Shown here one piece after another: positions 58,366 through 64,000 of a DNA stretch of 64,000 bases (positions are counted from its first letter, which is position 1; every line of letters begins with the position of its first letter). Source of the stretch: Dryas octopetala (lineage: Eukaryota; Streptophyta; Magnoliopsida; Rosales; Rosaceae); the NCBI GenBank assembly GCA_963921425.1, contig OY992840.1, positions 5,458,501-5,522,500 on the forward strand. Reading direction: 5' to 3'. The position numbers and the translations under genes were made by a program. A model generated the notes under the pieces. That model was not told the origin of the DNA, did not search any database, and was given only the letters and a program-made list of their open reading frames with translations.

Positions 58366-61300
58366 AATATATCCTGCACAATCGAACTGGAATACATAAA
58401 GAGCATATAAAACAGAGTATGCTATATACCTTCCCTCGAATTGCCTTTCCAGACTTAACAGTTGCTTCAGAAACACATGCAATATGTGTAGAGATGCCTG
58501 AACAATGATATCCTATGCAAAAAGGAACAATTCACCAACAGACAACACGAAGCAAACTGAAAGAGTTCATGGAAATAATACAATAGTGAACTTAAGCAAC
58601 ATCATAAAAGAATATAGTAGTGAACTTAAGCAACATCATAAACAACATCAAAATTTTCTTTTTAAAATCCATAATGCATAGAACAATATGAAAATTTAAG
58701 GGGCCCGCAAACACTTTCAATCCAAAAAAAACTTATCATTTTGTAATATGCCTTGTAGATGCCACAAGGCAATGAGGGGTTGCAAATACAGTTAACATCA
58801 TCTGATAAAAAAATATTAAATAATTTTAAAATACCTCCTCTAGGAAGTAAAATTATAATTGCATGATCCCACACCATACATCAAACAGGAATCCCATAAG
58901 TGCTCTTAATGAAGAACATGCGGTCCCAATCCATATAGAACTTTAAAATCTCTACTAAACCTAGACTGTTGCTTCAGAAACAAGGTCTATTTACTCAAAG
59001 TACATGTTTGTTAGTGGGACGTCTATGATATACAATTGGTGCAAGAAGTCAAAGAATATCAATTCTCCAACTCACATTTTCAAGACTACAGAGATTGACT
59101 AATGGTTGAATCAACGCCTCCAACTTTACCATTCCATTATTCACCTGCAATAAGAACAATAAACAGATAAAAACTAAATCAGATACTCATATCCATGTTA
59201 GAATAAACAAGGAATAACATGTTAACGACATTAGATGAATACTTTTCTAAGGATACACCTGATAACAAACTCCTAATAACAATAAAACCTATTGGGAAAA
59301 ATACCAATACTAAATAAAATAAGAGTCTTAATACAGTAATACTAAGTAAAATGAGACTCTTATACTAAGTGTCACCAAAACAAAATTACAGAGAGGGTAT
59401 TTATATTATATTTATAATGTTATACATATATACTTATATATTTTAGGGAAAAAAACGATTTTGGTCCCTGTGGTTTCAAATTTCCGCATTTCATTCCTGT
59501 GTTTTATATTGTTTGCAATCTTAAGACATTTTGCATCCAAAATGAAAACTTTTCTCAAATCGAAACTAATAACTTGTTTAAACTCGTGAGTTTAACTCAA
59601 GAATGACAGAAAATCATGTATATAACCTTGAATTTGATTTTCAAAATATAAATTTAAAGAAATCCCAAACTTAAAGTTCAAACACTAAAATTTTGTGAGC
59701 CTCAATCTCTTTAGCAAATAAATACAAAAATGAAAATTGAAAAATCCCATAAGATGGTCTTTCAAAAACAAATGGATAATTTATCCCCAAATTGAAAATT
59801 TGAATTTCGTTAAAATTGTCTTAAGATTGCAAACATAAAACACAATGGCCAAATGCGGAGTTTTGAAACCAGAGGGACCAAATCTGTGTTTGGCGTAAAA
59901 CACAGGGACCAAAATTGTTTTTTTCCCTATGTTTTATATATATATTATATTTTTCTAATTATGATATCATGTCCCATAAAGCTTACGCCTTTCCTTTTGA
60001 GACATAAAATGCCTCGCCTCTAAAAACATTGGTATGGGGTAATGAAATCAAAGGTTAAAGACAATAGCATAATAAGAATTAGCCTTAATAAAAAAACGTA
60101 GCTTGAACACCATAAGGCAATTCAACCACAAAAAATCAGTAGAATGTTACGGAAAACTTGATGCTATGTTCAAATTCTTACTGTTAGCCACAAATTCTTC
60201 ACTGTTTCTATTTTCTATGAAAGTAAACTTTTGAATTAACCAAACAATCCAATGAACAGGTGTACACTCATGTCCAAAATAAAAGACGTATGATGACAAC
60301 ACAAAGAAACAACCTACTCTTCTCCCTAAACCCTTCCCAACCATATTCTGAAGTAACTATCTTTCCGCGGTTCAATCATGAAAATATTGGTAGCAGATTC
60401 AGATCGTTATCAGCAAATCTAAGTTTCAGCAGAAGTTTTAAGTTGTTCATTTGGACACTTGCCTTGTATGCTAGGGATGTAGATTATACAGTCACAAGAT
60501 ATTTCCTGTTTAAACAGATGTATGAAATTACAGAATCAATAAATACCTTAGTCAAGACAGAATGAAGATGAGACAATACCTTAGTCAAGACAGAATGAAG
60601 ATGAGACAATACCTTAGTCAAGACAGAATGAAGATGAGACACTTCTACAGCTTCTGTAGTATGAGGCATGTGCAAATGGTACTGCAAAGCTGCAATAGAA
60701 GAACTATCATCTCCCAGAGTGTCCATTCTTAATTTGGAGGACATATTCATACCAATGCACCCAAAAAGACAATAGAAATCTGTTTGGCAAGCCATAAGCA
60801 AATTGGAAATTAGATTTCTTCCTAACTCTTGTTCATTTGGAGAGCCCCAGATGGCTTGTAATTTCTTGGAGAGGTCATCATAAGTATGCAAATCATCATT
60901 TGGGATTGCTTGGATAAAAGCACTAGGTTCATCAGTTTGAACGCCTGTGGCTTTATAGGTTGACACACCTAGCACAAAACAAAAGAGATATCAGAAGAAT
61001 AGGGCAAAAATAAATTGATGATGATCTCTAACTCATCTCACCAATATCAACAGGCTGATCACTTGAACATATTGCATTTTGAAATTGTCGAGAAACCTCA
61101 TGTTTGACCAGGACAATGTCTCCAGATTCCCTGCCACCATTGGACCTTTTCCAACATGCAATGAAGATAATGGAACGTAAGATAATTTAAAGCATCCCAC
61201 ATGCACCTTTCATGGTGATTAGCATGCTATACAAGGAGCAGAAGGCCGAAATATCATTGGTTTAAAAAGGCACCATGTAAGACCGATGCCCCGTGACAGA

Positions 61301-62928
61301 GATAGTTTGTAGTTATACTTACAAATTTGCACTCTCAAAGTTCCTAGCAGCAGCATCTTTCTTTTGATTCATTGAAGTTACAAGTTTAAGCTGTTCATCT
61401 TTTTTGTCTCTTTCCTTCCTTAGTTCATAGCACTCTTGTTCCTGTAAGTATAGGACAATTCATTGCATACAGAAACTTTCACAAGAAATAAATCTGAAGA
61501 CCATATATATAATGCAATACTGGCTAATAAAACGAAAATTCAATGGATATTATGAGAAACGGGATATTATCAGAAATAGAAAACTGGATGTGGCTTCGCA
61601 TGCACTCATATGAACTTGTGGAGGTTATTATCTGGCATAAGGGCATAAAGCAAATAAATAAAAGTTTGACAGAGCACCTCATTATAACCATGCCCACATA
61701 AAATTTCCTGAAACAAATGTAATAAAATAGTTTGTGGTATAATGAAGTCCAGAAAACGAGACAAGCAATAAGTTTGAATTGCTGCCCATTAAAAAACTCA
61801 TAAGAAGATAATATGCACTTCTCTCTATGGTATACATTCTGAACACACAAATGCAACCACACGGATGAAGGGGAGAAGCATGTAGATATCCATTATTTCC
61901 AATTATTAAATTATAAAAAGCTAAGTAATTCCTACTGTGAAGTACAGAAAAAGGTATAATGACATTACCAAGACTAGAATGCATAACATTATAGGAAAAA
62001 GTGCACCTATATGAAAAATTTGACCAAAACTACATTATAGTATGACTAGGAATAACTACAGAACAAACAAACAAAAACAAAAGCAATAATCTTGTCATTA
62101 TGCCAGAAGCAATAGTGAAACTGCAATGACAAACAGACGTACCAAATGCGAAAGCTGCTTCGAGACACATCCTAGCTCCTTCTGCAATAAAGTTCATCAA
62201 ACTTTGGTTAAAAATTAATTTATTTTACACTTGAAAAGCGAAAATATGAAATTGGTGAACTATTTAAAATCACAAAGGTAGGGTATGCAAAAAACTTCTC
62301 CTTGTTCTTCGAACCCAGGTCATAAGGCGAAGTATAGTCCAAAATATCCGGACATAACAAATAATTCAAACGAAAATTAAGGAGTTAAAAGAAGCAGAAA
62401 AGCTACATAAGGATTAGAAGAATATTGTCAATGCATATTCTCGGAAACCAAACAAAACAAAACATAAATATATATTGTCAATGCTACACAAGATTTAACA
62501 TTTAACACTAATAAACCCAATTTACTAATTAAATAAACTTCGACCAACAAAAAAAAAAAAAACCCTTTTACTTTTCATGTTTACATATACATAAGCAACA
62601 ACTCTTTTACCTTTAAGCGGGCGATTTCGAGTTCTTTGTCAAGTTCGGAGGCGCGAGCATTTGCAGGCAAAGCTGAAGAAGAAGCAGCAGTAGTAGCAGA
62701 ATGGGAAACAGCATTGGTCGGCCTCTGAGAGAGCTCTCGCGGAGGGGAGTAGGTAATGGGATTGGAGTGAGAGTGAGAAGACCGCCATTGAAAGACTTGT
62801 TGTTGATGTGGTTGCGGCGCGGAAAAGAGAGGAGGTTGGAGCTCAGAAGAGAGGGCACGCTCCTCTACTTGGATCAGTTGGTCCAAGAAATCAGCGTCCC
62901 ATTCTTCTAATCCCTCCACTTTGCTCAT
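51537..62928 (-). CDS. SUV2: ATRIP orthologue (SUV2-type), ATR-interacting checkpoint protein, 12 exons
   Basis: Exons, in transcript order: 62611-62928, 62143-62181, 61323-61441, 61042-61145, 60613-60968, 59076-59144, 58430-58512, 55912-56148, 55719-55825, 54650-54807, 53072-53268, 51537-51801. All junctions are GT/AG and frames join without a stop to give 683 aa, close to the known plant protein length. The ATG at 62928 was chosen; the frame upstream has only GTG. Residues 7-23 (EEWDADFLDQLIQVEE) form the acidic N-terminal patch, like the RPA-binding region of ATRIP. About residues 93-155 are a charged coiled coil (ELDKELEIARLKKELG, ECYELRKERDKKDEQLK), used for dimerising and binding ATR. 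The rest is helical and HEAT-like. ATRIP recruits ATR to RPA-coated single-stranded DNA in the nucleus after replication stress. Exon 5 has three alternative donors (60613, 60580, 60547). Function is by family knowledge. Confidence 0.88.
52158..52934. mobile_element. Long-TIR element in the last ATRIP intron
   Basis: Left CTCTCCATCCTCATATTTGA, TGTGGTCCAGTTAGAT, ACACGTGTCCTTTT, CTTTCCCAACCACCAAAA pairs with the reverse complement of the right side (TTTTGGTGGGTTGGGAAAG, AAAAGGACGTGTAAAAATCT, AATTGGACCACATCAAATAT, GAGGATGGAGAG). Arms are about 110 bp. The interior repeats a CTTCAAG(T/C)TTGCAGAT motif. No target duplication seen. MULE-like by structure. Confidence 0.8.
57031..57250. mobile_element. 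Foldback MITE in ATRIP intron 7
   Basis: GTCTCCCTGTCAAAAAGTTT, ACAATTTTGACTCTTTGGGG on the left pairs with CCCAAAAGAGCCAAAATTGT, AAACTTATTTGACAGGGAGG on the right, and pairing continues inward through AATCTGAATTA / ATAATTCAGTCAT. The intron (56149-58429) is the largest of the gene. Confidence 0.8.
58318..58352. repeat. CA/TG microsatellite in ATRIP intron 7
   Basis: About 17 CA units followed by a TA run, 78 bp from the exon 7 donor at 58430. On the transcript it reads UG repeats, which can influence splicing in other systems; no effect is shown here. Confidence 0.9.
59395..60030. mobile_element. Relic of the CAGTG hAT family, split by a MITE
   Basis: GCTTACGCCTTTCC...AAAATGCCTCGCCTCTAAAA...ACATTG at 59980-60030 resembles the right end of the element at 44208-44915 (GCTTACGCCTCGCC...AAAACGCCTCGCG...CTAAAAACACTG), and TA-rich core-like sequence lies on both sides of the insertion at 59444-59930. 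Left end not recognised. Confidence 0.6.
59444..59930. mobile_element. Foldback MITE in ATRIP intron 5
   Basis: TAGGGAAAAAAACGATTTTG, GTCCCTGTGGTTT at the left pairs with AAAACACAGGGACCAAAATT, GTTTTTTTCCCTA at the right; the arms extend through TTTCCGCATTT / AAATGCGGA and TTGCAATCTTAAGACA / TCTTAAGATTGCAA. 487 bp, non-coding, inserted in the hAT relic above. Confidence 0.85.
60543..60641 (-). repeat. Triplicated 33-bp exon end carrying three splice donors
   Basis: Three tandem 33-bp units (AATACCTTAGTCAAGACAGA plus ATGAAGATGAGAC on the plus strand). On the ATRIP strand each encodes SHLHSVLTK and ends CTAAG|GTAT. Donors at 60613, 60580 and 60547 keep the same reading frame, so the mature protein can have 0, 1 or 2 extra copies of VLSHLHSVLTK after residue 312. 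Confidence 0.9.
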
Positions 62929-63394
62929 CGTCTCCACTCTTCAGAGACTCTCAGGCTGAATCACTCACAAACTGTCCACCTTCTAATCCCTCTTTCGTTG
63001 GCTTCGATTCCCTTTTGAGTGCGGTAAAGAGATTTTGAAACAGAAAAGCACTTTTTTTTAATGTATTTTCAACGTTTGCCACTGCTTTTATAACCGAGGA
63101 GTATAATTTCAATTTCGAGTAAGTTTTGGACGAAAATTTTGACGAAAATTTTGATTAAACTTTTGATTTTAATAAAATTAGGTAAAAACGATAAAAATTA
63201 CTATTAAAATATAGAAATTTTGAGTTAAACTTAACTATATGTTTATTTAACATATAGTCTATTACATAAATAAAAAATGTTAAATAAATTAAATTATATA
63301 GTAGGTTTCATGTGATATAAAGTGAATATAATGCACGCTGAAGGTAAATACTGTTAAAAAAATTAGTCACTAATTAATAATTATATAAATAACA

Positions 63395-63540
63395 CCCTAA
63401 ACCCTATACCGTCTATATACTCTATACTCTGTAAGGCTATAACCCTTCATATATCCTATATCCTGTAAGGCTATACCCTCTATATACCTTATACTCTATA
63501 AGGTTATACCCTCTATATACCCTATATATACCTTATATTA
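63395..63540. repeat. Minisatellite, unit about 33-43 bp
   Basis: Three to four units of CTGTAAGGCTATA(A)CCCT followed by CTATATACC(T/C)TATA-like sequence. Copies differ slightly in length. Confidence 0.8.
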
Positions 63541-63869
63541 TTAAATTTACTCAACCCTACCTCCTAAACCATAAATCACTCCATAAATCTTAAAAGGTCT
63601 ATTGACTTTAGGTACCAAATTATAATATTTTTTCATTTCAACTACTAAAACATTTATGTCATTTCACTTTAGGTACTAAATTTCAGTTTATATACCAACT
63701 TTAAAAAACATGGTTATATCGAACTGTGACTGTCTAACAGTCATAACTTTTTTATTGATTTATTATTTTTTCAATATTTATAAGGCTTAAACTTTAATAT
63801 TTACTCTTTGGGTTATAAGACTTCATCCCCCAAACCTAAATCAAAAGTATGAAACCCTTAAAAATTTTG

Positions 63870-63955
63870 ATTTTTTATAAATTTTAAATAGTCACAACTG
63901 TGACTGTTCGACAATTACAACTGTAATTGTTCGACAGTCACAATTGTATAACAAA
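63870..63955. repeat. Palindromic TGTGACTGTTCGACA repeats
   Basis: CTGTGACTGTTCGACAATTA, CAACTGTAATTGTTCGACAG, TCACAATTGT: alternating direct and inverted copies of a TGTGA-TGTTCGACA motif. A related near-palindrome (CAGACACTGTTCGACAATGT) lies at 3068-3090. Confidence 0.7.
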
Positions 63956-64000
63956 CTGATTTGTGACCTAATCCAAAATGTTTTACTCTAGATTAGTACC

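Larger units (their letters stand above)
62929..64000. other. ATRIP 5' flank and intergenic DNA
   Basis: The first 130 bp probably hold the 5' UTR and promoter. No clear TATA box was seen, as is common for housekeeping genes. Beyond that the DNA is very AT-rich with a minisatellite (63395-63540) and palindromic GTTCGACA motifs (63870-63955). No coding region. Confidence 0.55.

Noticed and set aside
62929-62937. Three-residue upstream extension of ATRIP
   Set aside because: The upstream codon is GTG; the first ATG is at 62928.

Overview
The window is plant nuclear DNA from a eudicot. Dense AT-rich intergenic DNA, Copia LTR retroelements, CACTA and hAT elements, many foldback MITEs and CC-NB-ARC-LRR (RPM1-like) resistance genes all point this way. 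The NLR and ATRIP proteins look most like Rosaceae relatives; that placement rests on family resemblance only.

Layout. (1) 1-180 is the 3' end of an NLR gene that starts outside the window. (2) 0.2-18.2 kb holds no intact host gene. It is a mosaic of MITEs, minisatellites, a dispersed repeat (second copy at 22.2 kb), a broken Copia element (10.2-13.2 kb) and unidentified coding-like debris (13.2-14.3 kb). (3) 18301-21693 is a full NLR (954 aa) with one 528-nt intron at the CC/NB-ARC junction. (4) 24429-35345 is a very young but broken Copia element on the minus strand: 188-bp LTRs with one difference and a GATGA target duplication. A 3.9-kb non-autonomous CACTA element with a GAT target duplication sits next to its 3' LTR, and a tRNA-like SINE head plus a GC-rich CTG/CAG tract lies in its leader. 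(5) 36293-39145 and 45749-48586 are two closely related intronless NLRs (950 and 945 aa) with a shared proximal promoter. Three further copies of the distal promoter region lie around them without an NLR attached (24.0, 42.8 and 50.3 kb). (6) 51537-62928 on the minus strand is a 12-exon gene for the plant ATRIP orthologue (SUV2-type, 683 aa). It codes for the ATR partner in the DNA-damage checkpoint, and its introns carry three inverted-repeat elements and a CA microsatellite. (7) 62.9-64 kb is 5' flank with a minisatellite and palindromic motifs.

Function. The NLRs are predicted intracellular immune receptors whose cluster grows and decays by tandem duplication. W-boxes kept in the distal promoter copies suggest WRKY control. 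ATRIP is a single-copy housekeeping checkpoint gene, convergent with the last NLR. The most distinctive observations are a triplicated 33-bp exon end in ATRIP that carries three in-frame splice donors; the unique intron in one NLR, whose retention would give a CC-only protein; and the fresh CACTA-in-Copia nest inside the NLR cluster. I did not find a clearly new multi-gene system.
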